Below, in pieces: positions 34,276-45,120 of a stretch of DNA of 64,000 nucleotides. The stretch is from Nyssa sinensis (lineage: Eukaryota; Streptophyta; Magnoliopsida; Cornales; Nyssaceae): contig CM018038.1 in assembly GCA_008638375.1 (NCBI GenBank), forward strand, positions 13,166,515-13,230,514, written 5' to 3'. The first letter of the stretch is position 1; every line of letters starts with the position of its first letter. Made by a program: the position numbers and the translations under genes. The notes under the pieces were generated by a model. The model was not told where the DNA came from and did not search any database. It saw only the letters and a list, made by a program, of their open reading frames with translations.

Positions 34276-35500
34276 CTATAAATGTTGCTTTAAGGTAAAA
34301 AAGAAAAATCGGGTTCGGCCGTCGGGTCGGATCAGAGTCGCGATGCCAGATCCGCACAGGGTGGATTCCGGGTCGTGATAGCCAACACTAGTGCGTATGC
34401 AAACATCACCAATACCAACAATCTTTGAATGACTTGTTTTACCCATCTTTAATGTACTAAAGTCCTCTGCCTTATACGATGTGAAGAATTCTTTGCTGGA
34501 GGTAGCATGGTAAGATGCACCCGTGTCTGCTACCCACACAATCTCATTGCCAACATGCATACCCTCTTCTTCTCCACAAGATAAGACCACTACTTCATCA
34601 CCTTCAAAAGTAGCTGTAGTGTTCTTTTCTTCATTCTTCTTCTGATTGTTGTTTTCTTTTTTCTGTTCCCTTTTCCAGGCATAGCAATTTCTTTTCAAGT
34701 GCCCATCTTTACCACAGTGATAATATTTTCCTCTTTCAGTGGATTGTGATCTTCCTTTTGATTTCCCATATCCCTTGTGACCCCTGTTTTTGCTTCTTCC
34801 CCTGTTCTCACTGACAAGAGCTTGAGCATTGTTTGTACCTGCTAGCTTTCTTCTTATTTCTTCATTGAACAAACTACTACTGACTTGTCCCATGGATAGC
34901 TTACCATCAGGAGCAGAGTTACTCATAGTTACCACAAAAGTTTCCCAACTGTTCGGCAAAGAGCTCAACAATAGCAAAGCTTGTAACTCGTCCTTAATTA
35001 CCATCTTCATTGTGGCTAATTGATTTACAACACTTTAGAACTTATTCAAGTGATCTGCAATAGAACCTCCTTCTTTAAACTTCATGTTAACAAGATTCCT
35101 AATTAAGAAAGCCTTGTTTGTCGCTGTCTTTTGTTCATATCCAGCCTATAATTTCTTTCAAAGAGCCTGTGCATCGGTCTCATTAGACACATGGCTAAAT
35201 ACACTGTCATCTAACCATTGCCTAATATTTCCAATAGTTTTCCTATGCAACCTCTTCCATTTTTCATCATCCATGTCCTTTGGCTTGGCTGTGTCCCCTT
35301 CAATTGGTTTATACTAATCCTTATAGTAAAGGATGTCTTCCATTTTTGGCTTTTCCATATCCTTTGGCTTGGCTGTGTCCCCTTCAATTGGTTTATACTA
35401 ATCCTTATAGTAAAGGATGTCTTCCATTTTTGGCTTCTAAATCAACCAATTCATGTTGTTGAGTTTAATCATTGTGCTAGGACCTCCTTCCATATTAATT
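34276..35500 (-). pseudogene. Tork-like copia gag and protease region (upstream of the solo LTR insertion)
   Basis: Gag reads from about 35500 through KWKRLHRKTIGNIRQWLD, then TNKAFLIRNLVNMKFKEGGS, then LQALLLLSSLPNSWETFVV. A zinc knuckle is next, but its first cysteine is Tyr (YYHCGKDGHLKRNC instead of C-X2-C), so RNA binding is probably damaged. The protease site WVADTGASYH is intact. Stops interrupt Gag (for example in KKL*AGYEQ and NKF*SVV). An 84-base in-frame duplication lies at 35276-35443. Real element sequence ends at 34386; the bases to 34276 belong to the inserted LTR. Confidence 0.85.
35276..35443. repeat. 84-bp tandem duplication in copia gag
   Basis: Two almost identical 84-base units, beginning tcctttggcttggctgtg, lie side by side. 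The length is a multiple of three, so the gag frame is kept (each unit reads EKPKMEDILYYKD on the minus strand). Each unit carries the same stop codon. Confidence 0.9.
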
Positions 35501-35547
35501 CAACACTAGATAATCACAATCTCAACCAACCAAGCTCTGATACCACT

Positions 35548-36228
35548 TGTTAGGCCACAAACACAATTACCTAGTATATGAATTAATAATGAAAATATTT
35601 ACTCAAGACAAATACTAAATCTACAAGTGAATTTAAATCAATACCAAAGCTAAGTATGTCTATGAAGCAATATATCAAACACTTAAAGAGCAAAAATAAA
35701 ACAACACCAGAAATTACGTGGTTCGGCGAGAAAACCTCAATCTACATCCATGGGACGAACTCTGATCAATCCACTATATCAAACTATGAATACAATGGTT
35801 TTCTATCTCAAGTTTATACCCAAAACAAGAGATTAACCCAATAAAGAATGAAAAATCACAAAGTTTCACCAAAGCTCAACAATCTCAAATTCTTACCACA
35901 AAGCTACCTTCAAACTATCAAGTTGAATAAAACAAACCTCCTTTGTAACCTCTTGCTCCAAGAGATTTGAATGGAAGTGGAAGAAGTAGAAGGAAAAGCT
36001 TCAAGACCAACCCATATATTTTCCCCTTCTTTTCACATATTGCCTGCTCTTTGTTTTCTCTCTATGCTTCCTCACTGATGCAGCTGTTCACTGTTACGGC
36101 TGAAAGAATTAAAACCAAAGCAGATTTCTTTACTGCTAGGTTTTTCGGAGAGCAAATAATGAGTTTGGGCCTTGGGTTATTAGGGAATCCATATGGGCCT
36201 AGACACATACCAGCCCACTAAAGCAACA
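35548..36228 (-). repeat. 5' LTR of the Tork-like copia element
   Basis: This is the partner of 27384-28063. On the minus strand it ends ...GGCCTAACA, and two bases later comes TGGTATCAGAGC, the initiator-Met tRNA primer site at about 35533-35544. It carries the promoter of the element. Confidence 0.92.
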
Positions 36229-36948
36229 ATCCCCAACCCAAATTTGAAGGTGGGGATAAAAAAAATCGGTCTCCAACTCATCTTCATATTTTCAAATCTT
36301 TATATTTTCTTCAAATTTAAAAATATGAACGATATTTTATTTTTTATCTTCAAATTTGAATGTTCACAATTCATGCACTATTCATTCACTCTTCTTGCAA
36401 TATTCATCCAATAATTATTTATAATGCCCAAAATTAATAATTACTTATTTTTATCTTTTTAAAATATATATTTAAAATTTAAAATTTAAAATTTAAAATT
36501 AATTTATCAATAATTTTTTTCTATTTAATTATTTTGAAATTAATTTTTTATATGGTAACAAAATTCCCAACCTATTACCACCATTAAAAATTTTAATAAC
36601 AATTAAATTTTTAACATTCATTGAAAATAAAAATGAAAAAATATAAAACAGTAACAATATATATGAGACAAAGTGTTTTAAGTATTCGTTGCCGAAGAAC
36701 TAAAGATAAAGTAGTTGAGATAAATAACAACTCAATCTCCAAACAATTCAACAGTTAAAATATCATGTCTCATATACATTCAAACTTACAGTAGTATAAA
36801 TTAAAATAAAAAATTTAAAATTTAAAAATTAGAAAAATCAAAATGAAAATGTGAAAAATGTAAAATTCAGCATCTATAAATTTAAAAAAAAAAAAAAAAG
36901 CACTAAAACAAAGATGAATTTGAAGCCTCGAAGCTAAAAATGCTCTTA

Positions 36949-38928
36949 AAACTGTCTTTTTCTGTCTTCCTAATCATGGTTTTTCACCAGAGAAATCGAA
37001 TGGCAAAGAAAGAAAGATTGAAAAAGTGCACCAAAACCAAAAAAAAATTGGCATTGTCTTACTTTTTGCTTACAGAGCTGGAATTCTCTCACCAAGAGTA
37101 TAATATGAACTCAATTATTTGTCTGGTGACATGTGACCAACTATAATTATCTTAAAAAAAAAACTTAATTACACGGTAAGAAACTAATTGCATAGTTTAA
37201 CGTTGATTGAAAGTGACTAAAAATGAAACTTGACAACATGATTAGTGCATTGTATGATTAAGAAGGGACAATTATGTTAAAAAATTGATAATAATTAGGT
37301 AACTTTTATCTCCACTAATCTTCAAAAGTAACCTTACTTTGGGAGGCATGTACATCCAAAATAATTGCGTTTGATTAGACAAAGGGTAAATGCTATTCGG
37401 ATTGTTAATCAAAGATGCCATAAGCATATCTTATTATTCACCATCTTGGTCTAAACCTCCAAGATGTGATTGTTAAACAAACGAGGACCAAGAACACTCA
37501 CTGATTGCCTGATGCTGTCCCTCTGCCTGCTGTTGATAGTTGAAATAACATGAGTGATGTCGGGGCAGAGTTTAGATATTTTTTATTTTAATAAAATGAG
37601 TGTGCCTATTTTTAACACAAAAAATTTAATAAATTTAAATTTATATATAAATAAGTTTGGGTTATAAAATTGAGTTGATAAATATAATATTATTAATAAA
37701 TATGTTAGTATTTAAATTTTAATAATATTAATTTGTTTAACACGACTTAACATGTATAATTATATATAAAAAAAAATAACATGAATTAAAGTAATTTTTC
37801 TCAACATCGAAATTTTTTAAGGTTTAGAGATTTTTACTTTAATTTAGTACATATTTAAAATTTACTAAATTTAAAAATTATTTATATATATAAAAAGACA
37901 TAATTTTTTTATTTAAAAATTAAAATAAAAAAATTAAAACGTGTCAACATGTCTAACTTGATTAATAAATGGGTTAGATTTAGATTTTGAAAATTGACCG
38001 TTAGCCAGCTATATATCTTTGTAATGAAGTTCTTTTATGTTCCAAAGACTCATTTAGAGTTATTTGCATGTTATGAAAAGTGATTATTATGATTAATTAA
38101 TAAATGCGAAAGTGATTATAATAAAATTAGTCCAAACACTTGGACAAATGTAAGTGATTATGACATTATTTCTTTTATATTAAGAAATTGTATTCTATAA
38201 CTCTATATTTTGGTAAACATTTTTAAATTTAATGATGTGAAAGAAAAATCAAATCGAATAAGATGTCGGTCATGTGAACCAATCACATGGCTTCAACTTG
38301 ATTATCATATAAATAATGATAGTATATGCTTTTGTCCTTTAATTTTCTTGCCAATCATTGATATTTTTTATTTGATTTTAATAAATTTCAAACACGTAAT
38401 ACAAACAATTTAAGTCACAAAACATATAGATAGAAAAATTTAAACTAACACTAAATATTTAAATTTGGTAGGTTGAACGCTTAAAAAAAGACAGTCCCAC
38501 TTACCGGTGTGGTCCAATTATTGAACTAGATTACTTTTCTTTTTGTTCGGTGGCCAAAATTGGCATAAAATGAAAAGGAAAAAGAAAGAAAAAAAAAATA
38601 GAAAAGAAAAGAAGAGGCATGCGTGGTACTGAGTTAAAAAAGGAGAAATTGAAGCAGAACACGTCAGGGGTGACTTCATTTCTGTGGTGACATGCACGGT
38701 GGCGCGTTCGACGCCATTTGACCCACCACCCGATAAAAACGTGGAAACTAAATAAAGTGCGTATATATATATATATATGTATATATTAAAAAAAATAAAT
38801 TTTGAAGACTTTAGAAAAAGAATACATAAAAAAAAAATGAAAGATAATCATATCCAAATTTTATATTTAATAAGGATTCAAATAAAATATTAGAATATAA
38901 TAAGAGTGTTTTATCCAAGTTAATTTTA
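36949..38928. other. Intergenic, no gene seen
   Basis: AT-rich spacer. Around 37600-37990, 'ttgggttataaaattgagttg' and 'gtgtcaacatgtctaac' motifs suggest an old hAT-type MITE. A (TA)n tract lies near 38763-38778. Confidence 0.4.
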
Positions 38929-38936
38929 CATATTGA

Positions 38937-41900
38937 TAGGAACGGCTCAACATATTTAGAGACATAAAATAAAATTATAAAATGATTCTTTTTTATTTAT
39001 TAAAATTTTATAAATTTTTTTATTTTAAATTTATTTTTTTAACTTTTTGATAAGCAATTATTAATTAAATTCTTATAATGAATTTATTCTAACATTTCTT
39101 TTTCAATTGATAATATTGTCAATCCACTTAATTTTTCTTGAGACATTATTGATCTTAAGTAAGATTTTATTAATTTTAGTTTTGAAAAATTTTTTTTCGC
39201 CGAAGCAACGATTACGGGAGTTGTTAACATTATTCTATAAGCAATATATGCATTTGAAAAAGAATCAAATCTTTTTATATAATTGAGTATGTCGATTGAA
39301 GTATTATTTTTTATTTGTATAACTTCTTTCAAAACTTTCAATTCTAAAAATAAATATAAACCATCAATATCTGAATAATTATTATATTTTAAGGAACATT
39401 AAAAATTAAGACAATGTTCTTTTAAACTATCATTGTCTAGTGACTTCAATTTTTTACCACAAAATATTTTCATATATTTTAAATTATTCAAATCTACTTT
39501 GAAGTGAAAAAATTGCTTGATCTATTATGTATATAAATAATCAATTCTAAATGATTCTTCAAATAATTTTGTTGTTTCAATATTATCACTCTCATTAAAA
39601 TGCTTATTTCTACGAATGATACGTTTTTCATGAAATACAAGTTCTATTTTCATTTCAAATGCAATTTCTTGAGAAGAAATCATAACGGATGCAAATCCAT
39701 CTTCTTTATATTTTTCAAAAAAAGAAAGCAGACCTTTTAATTGTTCAATAGTAATATCAATACTCATATCTTTTAATTGTAAATTTTTACTAACCGAGTT
39801 GATAGCAAATAATATATCATACCAAATAGTCATGCCCAATAAAAATTCAAAATTTTGAACCTCATATGTTGCTAAGCAATTAGCTTCACTTTTAGTTTTA
39901 GGATCTTCACTAACTTCTGCTAATTTTAATAAAGCATCTCTTATTTGTGGGGTTTGAAATCTTATTGCTTTTACTCTTTCAATACGACTTTTCCAACGTG
40001 TTTGTGACAATGGTTTAAAAGTTAGACCATGTACATTATCTTGTAAAAATTTTCATTGTTTGGTCGAAGAAGAAAATAGTGAGTATATACGTTGTACTAC
40101 TCCAAAAAATGATATAACTTTAGTATAAGAATTAGCCATGTCATAAAGTACTAAATTTAAATTATGATAACCACATAGTGTATAAAATGATCTAAGATTT
40201 ATATCTAGAAGTCTTTTTTGCACTCCTTGGTGTTTGCCCTTCATATTAGATCCATTATCATACCCTTGTCCTCTCTAAATTATTAATATCAAGTACAATA
40301 TTTTTTATTTCATCCACGATAGCATCAAAAAGACTTTTTCCAGTTGTATCATCTACTTTTAAAAATTCTAAAAAATATTCTTTAATTGTAATTAGACTTG
40401 ATGAAACATCCACACATCGTAATATAAAAGACATTTGCTCTTGATGACTTGCATCTAGAGTGCAATCAAGTATTATTGAAAAATATTTTGCTTTGATAAT
40501 TTGTTCAACAATTTTATTTTTAATTTCATTTGCTAACAAATTTATCAATTCATTTTGTATATTATGTCCAAGGTAATGGTTATGAATTTCATCTTGTTTA
40601 ATGCGTTGAATATATTCTTACATTATCGGATCAAATTCTGCAATCATTTCAATTAGACTTAAAAAATTTTCATTACTTTCTTGATAGATCTTTTCATTTT
40701 TTCCCCGAAAAGCCAAATTATTTTTACCAAGAGTTTTTACTACAACAATAATTCTTGATAATACTGTTTTTCAATGTTCTTTATATCAATTTATTTGTTC
40801 TTGAATATTTTTATCAATTGTTTTATTTTTCAACAATCTCATTTCTAAATCAATCCATAAACTCATATTAGTAATATGTTCATTACTTGTCTCATGACTC
40901 TTAAGCTAAACACTAAGGTTTCTCTAATCTCTAGCGCCAACATTAGCTAATTTACTTGTACTAGAAACATTATTAAACTATTTGCAACAAAAACAAAATA
41001 CTCTATCCAAGTCATTTGAATAAACTAGCCATCTTCTTTCATGTTTTTTACTGTTTGCCAACTTTTGAATATAATTTATAGTGAAAAAATGTCTTAAGAA
41101 TTTATCTTTAGGAAAATTCATATCACTAACTCTAATTGAACCCCTTTCTACTAATAAATCTCTCAAATTTGTATCAATATTTGTCCATTGACTTGGATCA
41201 TAAATATTTTTAGGAATAGAATCATTTAATTCATTAACAGATTGGTCCTCTACCTCTTCATCATGAGTTTGAGGATCAACATGAGTCTTTTCAATTACAT
41301 CTTCTTGTTCTAATATTTTATTATCATCTAACTCAACTTACATTACTAACTTGTTCATTTAAGGAACATTCATTAATATTTTTTGATTTATTTTTATTAT
41401 TTGTAAAAAATTTATCAAGAGCTCCTTTTTGAGATTGTATAATTTTCAAATTCTTCTTTTTTTTTTGAAGTTTTGAATAACCAGATTCATATTTTCGAGT
41501 TGACATTTAAATTCTTTTGATATACAAAAAATTAAAATGTATTTATAACAATTATTTTATATATTTTTAATGACTAATACAAAATTAATAATCAAATATT
41601 CAATGAGCTAATTACAATAAACAAGATAGATGCAATCTAATTATATATGTCTTAAAAGATAATATAAATTTTAAATTAAAAAATTCAAAGTCCGAACAAT
41701 AAAACCTGATTATGAAGCAATTTAGTCTTCAGATTCAGCAAACATAAAAGAAGTTAATCAAAATTTCCAATACTTCACGACTCACGCACAGCAACTCACC
41801 AACTCCAAATGGCTTCACTTGCAAAACGTCAAAGTCCAATACAGTAAACAAAACAGATGCAAAACGTCAAAACATAAAAGGAAGAATTTGTCAATTTGGC

Positions 41901-42298
41901 TTACGCCAAAGACTAAAGTCAGTAAGGCCCAAAGCCAATATGAATGTGTAGCAGGTTGCCAAAATGCTAGGTTACAGAGTACTTTTCAAAAAATGTTGCA
42001 GGTTGTCAGGTTGCACAGTACTTTTTAGACTTAAAGAAAAAGTTTTATAAATAAAAAAATAAGAACGTTAATTATTGAAAAAAACAAAATGAGATAAACG
42101 ATAAGATAATAAATACTATCAAAAAGTAGTTATTAGGTGATAGTTGTATAATAAAAGAGAGAAATTAAGAAGACAAAAAGATTTATTTATTTTATTATAA
42201 TAAATATATATTTTTAAATATAAAAAAAAATTATGAGGCCTAAAAAATTGGGGGCCTAAAGCCAGGGCTTTACCTGCTTTACCCTTTAGCCGGCCCTG
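38937..42298 (-). mobile_element. hAT element, 3.4 kb, decayed
   Basis: 8-bp flanks CATATTGA (38929-38936) and CATACTGA (42299-42306) differ at one position. The right end, reversed, reads CAGGGCCGGCTAAAGGG and the left end TAGGAACGGCTCAAC, imperfect inverted repeats of the 'CAGGGCCGGC' type common in plant hAT elements with DUF4371 transposases. It carries such a transposase pseudogene on the minus strand. Confidence 0.75.
39050..41506 (-). pseudogene. hAT transposase (TTF-type zinc finger, DUF4371, hAT C-terminal)
   Basis: It starts MSTRKYESGYSKLQKKKK at 41506 with the QKGALDKFF motif. The TTF-type finger follows (KFLRHFFTINYIQKLANSK, then RWLVYSNDLDRVFCFCCK), then the DUF4371/RNase H-like core (NEIKNKIVEQIIKAKYFSII, LDCTLDASHQEQMSFILR, where the D of LDCTLD is a likely catalytic residue), and LCGYHNLNLVLYDMA. 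The hAT dimerisation tail SQEKLSGLTILSIEKEM lies near 39090-39140. The protein would cut and join element ends in the nucleus. Stops at about 41340, 40900, 40620, 40255, 40050 and 39520 show it is inactive. Confidence 0.82.
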
Positions 42299-42689
42299 CA
42301 TACTGAAATGAAATATTCATTATCTCACAAAATTTTATATCATGTTTCTATCTCATTCAATTACATACAATTCAATTCCGACATCTTATCCAATAATGAG
42401 TAAATAGAGGAATGGAACCTATGAAAAGATAAAAAAGTAAAAATAAAAAATTAATATTGATGTTAATTCAGTGATTTATCTCACAACAATCATTTGACGG
42501 AGTATTATATACTTGTCAAGTGAGACTATTTCGATTAGTAACTTATGACTTCTCCCATGATTCTATTCTCACTCTCTCTTCTAAGGAGAGGGGTGTGTAG
42601 TTTATTTAATTTTCCTAGCTTTGGACTAAGTTTGTTTATGTTGTTGGGTTAGTTGTTAAACTTGGATTGTTGAGTTAAAAAAAAAAAAG

Positions 42690-43211
42690 TATTATTTAGG
42701 AAAAAAAAAATACTAAAACCTCATTAAAATAAAATTTTCAATCCAAAAAATTTATGATACATTTTTTTTTCTATTTAAAAAGTAAAAAAAAAAAATTAAC
42801 TTTTAATAAAAAAAAAAATTCAATTACTAACTTTTATCTCAACACCGTTAAAAAGTATTACTGATTATACTAAAATAGTCTCCATAATAGATTTTAGAAA
42901 AAAAATACTAAAAAATATATAAAATAAAATTTTCATTCCCAAAAAATCATAACATTTTATAAAGTAAAATTTTATTTTTTAGGCATTCTAGATAGATAAA
43001 TAAAAAATGTTATGTTTTTTTTTGGATTGAATAATTTGTTGTATCTATTATTTAGTATTTTTTAAAATGTATCTTGAAAGTTATTTTGGTATAATCAATA
43101 ATATTTTTTAATGGTGTTAAGATGGAAATTAATAATTGATTTTTTTTGTATTAAAAATTTCTTTTTAAAATTTTTTAGATAAAAAAAATATATCATGAAC
43201 TTTTTGGATTA
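42690..43211. mobile_element. Foldback MITE family, copy 3
   Basis: It matches copies 1 and 2 in order: acaccgttaaaaagtatta, tatactaaaatag, cattcccaaaaaatcataac, ttttaggcattctagatag, aatgtatcttgaaagttat, then tatatcatgaactttttgg. The right end stops early relative to copy 1. Confidence 0.6.
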
Positions 43212-43899
43212 ATACTTAATTAATGAGAATTTATCTCATTTTAAGTTTGATGTTTTGGAAGCATCGAATTTTTGTATGTGAATAAGGCCACCCAACATCA
43301 AATGAGTTAACCTAACTTCCTACTTTAATGACATATAAAAGAAAAAGTTTTTATTAATTATGCTTTCTTAGCAGAAACTGTTGTATATTTACTCTTAATT
43401 TTCTCAAGTCATTTTAAGATTCGATCCAATTTAAATTGTTTAGATAATCTAATCAAATTAAAGTTTAAAACACCTTAATGTGTTAGAGACAATCATTAAA
43501 TGGTGACTTCAATCATTTGCAGGTTTGTTTGAGGCAATTTTTTTACTTTTATTTTTGCATTTATGTTTATAAATTATTATTAATTTTTAAAAATATGTTT
43601 AATTATTTGATCAAATTTTTAAAATTATTTTTGTATTAGTTTTATTTCTCAAAATGAATAAGAGTGTTTGAATAAAAAAAAAACCAAACTTTTGTGCAAT
43701 TGGAAAAAGCATCTTGAAAATCTTCTTTTACTCTATAGGTAGATTATTCTAATTATTTTTTTAAACCAAAAAATAATAATTCAAACTTGGACTAATTTGA
43801 AAGTAGCCATTGATCCATGTGTGTGTGGGTGTAGATCAATATACCCAAATCAAGATTACTTGAACAAAATGTGATTTAGCAAGCCTTTTTTATAAGTGG
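43212..43899. other. Intergenic, no gene seen
   Basis: AT-rich spacer with poly-A and poly-T runs. No conserved protein or clear element end. Confidence 0.5.
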
Positions 43900-43902
43900 T
43901 GG

Positions 43903-45120
43903 CTATTCCCACTCTCCCGGTGAGGGAAGTTCGGAAAGAGCTCCTTCATCACCCTCGTTCTGAACCCCGACCTCAACTGGAGGGACTTCAATGTCATCAA
44001 TCCCAGTCAGATCAAAGTTGGGGTACTTCACAAAGACTTTGGATCTGAACGTGTTGTACCCATGAGCTATCAGCTTGGTACCCATCTCCTCAACTTTGAC
44101 CTTCATCTCCGCTTCGGTCTGGGGCTTAGCAGATTCGACCGCTTCCTTAGTCTTCTAGATGGCGCCGGACTGGAAGTCGTCAAACTCCTTCTAAAGCTCT
44201 TCCAACTTCCGAGCTAGGGAGTCCTGTTTAGACTCCATGATGGACAGGGAGTTCACCGCCTCCTTCAGCCTACCCTCGGCAGCAGTAGCATTGGATTGGG
44301 CCGTCCCCAGCTAAAGCCTGGCTTCATCCAGCTTGGACTGGAGGTTATCGACCACCCTCGGGTCCACTGTGGAATCCATGAGGGCAACAAGGCCATGCAT
44401 GGTCTGCAAATTACGAAACAAAAAAGTCAGAGCAGAAAAAGTGATAAAACATTAAAAAAGAAAGAAGGAAGAGAAGGCGGGAGTCACCTTCAGTTATAGA
44501 GAGCCATCAGCTCGGTGATGGTCTTCTCCCCCTTCTACCCCTTGTATCTCTAGGGGCCAGCAGCCCAGAATTCATCAAAAGCCTGCTTCGCGGCCAAGTA
44601 GCCATCAGGCATTTGAGAAGGATCAACAACTGCCTTCCCCTTCCCTTTTTGCTTGTTTGGGACTTTAGGGGCCACCGGCCGGGGGGGGCACAGGCTCGGC
44701 AATGACAATCCCCTTTTTGGCCGGAGCTTGGACAGGGGATTTGGAGAGAAGCCTCCTCCTCTTCACTTGAGGAGGAGGATCAGTTGGGGAGGAGGTTTCC
44801 CCCTCCTTCTTCCCCGGAGCCCACTTGGTCAGTAGGGACTTTTTCAGGTTTTCTGCTCTGCTTTTCGTTAGTTCGGCAGCCATCAGGTTCTCTGCTGTGA
44901 GGATGACGGTATGAGCTCTGTTACTGGTCTGGAGGAGCCACCGATATTTGTCTTGGAGATCAACCGTGAAGATTGACCTCTTCCAAGCACTCTTATCTGC
45001 ACAGAGGATATAGCAGAAAGGTTAGAAAAACAAGGAGTAAACATATACCAAGAACAGAAGCAGAATTGCAATAAAAGAAGGGGGTCTCACCCTTGAACCC
45101 GGTACTCTGGAGAAATGTCG
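43903..45120 (-). pseudogene. Spliced fragment of an unidentified coiled-coil protein gene
   Basis: Minus-strand reading from about 45120: an exon end at about 45092, an intron with donor gtgaga and acceptor ctgtgcag (near 44999), then KSAWKRSIFTVDLQDKYRW, LQTSNRAHTVILTAENLMA and a basic, proline-rich linker PPPQVKRRRLLSKSP. After a second probable intron (44405-44490) comes a long heptad-like helix (NLQSKLDEARL, EGRLKEAVNSLSIMESKQD, KLEELEKEFDDFQ) and a tail FRSKVFVKYPNFDLTGIDDI ending EGALSELPSPGEWE. The type is common in plant genomes as repeated, transposon-associated proteins of unknown role. Stops near 44550, 44310 and 44155 and a G-run frameshift (about 44680-44690) break it. Its GC content stands out sharply from both flanks. 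Confidence 0.55.

Larger units (their letters stand above)
31094..34380 (+). mobile_element. Solo LTR, 3.3 kb, Ty3/gypsy (probably Tekay-like)
   Basis: GCCAA flanks it exactly (31089-31093 and 34381-34385). It begins TGTAATACCC and ends GGTCGTGATA. It lies within the copia polyprotein, whose codons resume on the other side, so the edges are certain. It holds no conserved protein, as expected for a long LTR. Landmarks shared with the 56880-60912 LTR are GAACCGGTTGGTTCAG about 1.6 kb from the start, a CG-rich 'acggcgacgt' just before that, subterminal tandem repeats (33560-33730) and 'cttattgagtt...ttgcag' near the end. Assignment to Tekay is from general LTR size and the TGTAATACCC start. Confidence 0.75.
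27384..36228 (-). mobile_element. Ty1/copia retrotransposon, Tork/Tnt1-like
   Basis: LTRs of about 680 bp (27384-28063 and 35548-36228) flank a full gag-pro-int-RT-RNaseH region on the minus strand. The primer-binding site TGGTATCAGAGC lies next to the right LTR and a polypurine tract GGAAGGGGAGAT next to the left LTR. Flanking bases tctcc and tcccc may be the imperfect target duplication. LTRs differ at roughly 5-6% of positions in the first 215 bases, so the insertion is not very recent. A later 3.3-kb solo LTR splits it at 31094-34380. Confidence 0.9.
27374..36945. mobile_element. Tourist-like MITE split by a copia element
   Basis: TTA flanks the outer ends (27371-27373 and 36946-36948). 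The left end reads GAGCATCTCC and the right end, reversed, GAGCATTTTTAGC. Only the first ten bases lie to the left of the copia insertion. The remaining about 717 bases are 36229-36945, starting ...CCAACCCAAATTTGAAGG as expected for direct continuation. TSD TTA and GAGCAT ends suit a PIF/Harbinger-derived MITE. Confidence 0.6.

Noticed and set aside
31094..34380. Interpretation as a DNA transposon because of TGT...ACA-like inverted ends
   Set aside because: A 5-bp duplication, TG start, length and shared architecture with 56880-60912 fit a solo LTR better. No transposase is present.
44653..44835. Plus-strand frame rich in Gly, Arg and Pro
   Set aside because: It is the opposite-strand shadow of the coiled-coil protein fragment on the minus strand.
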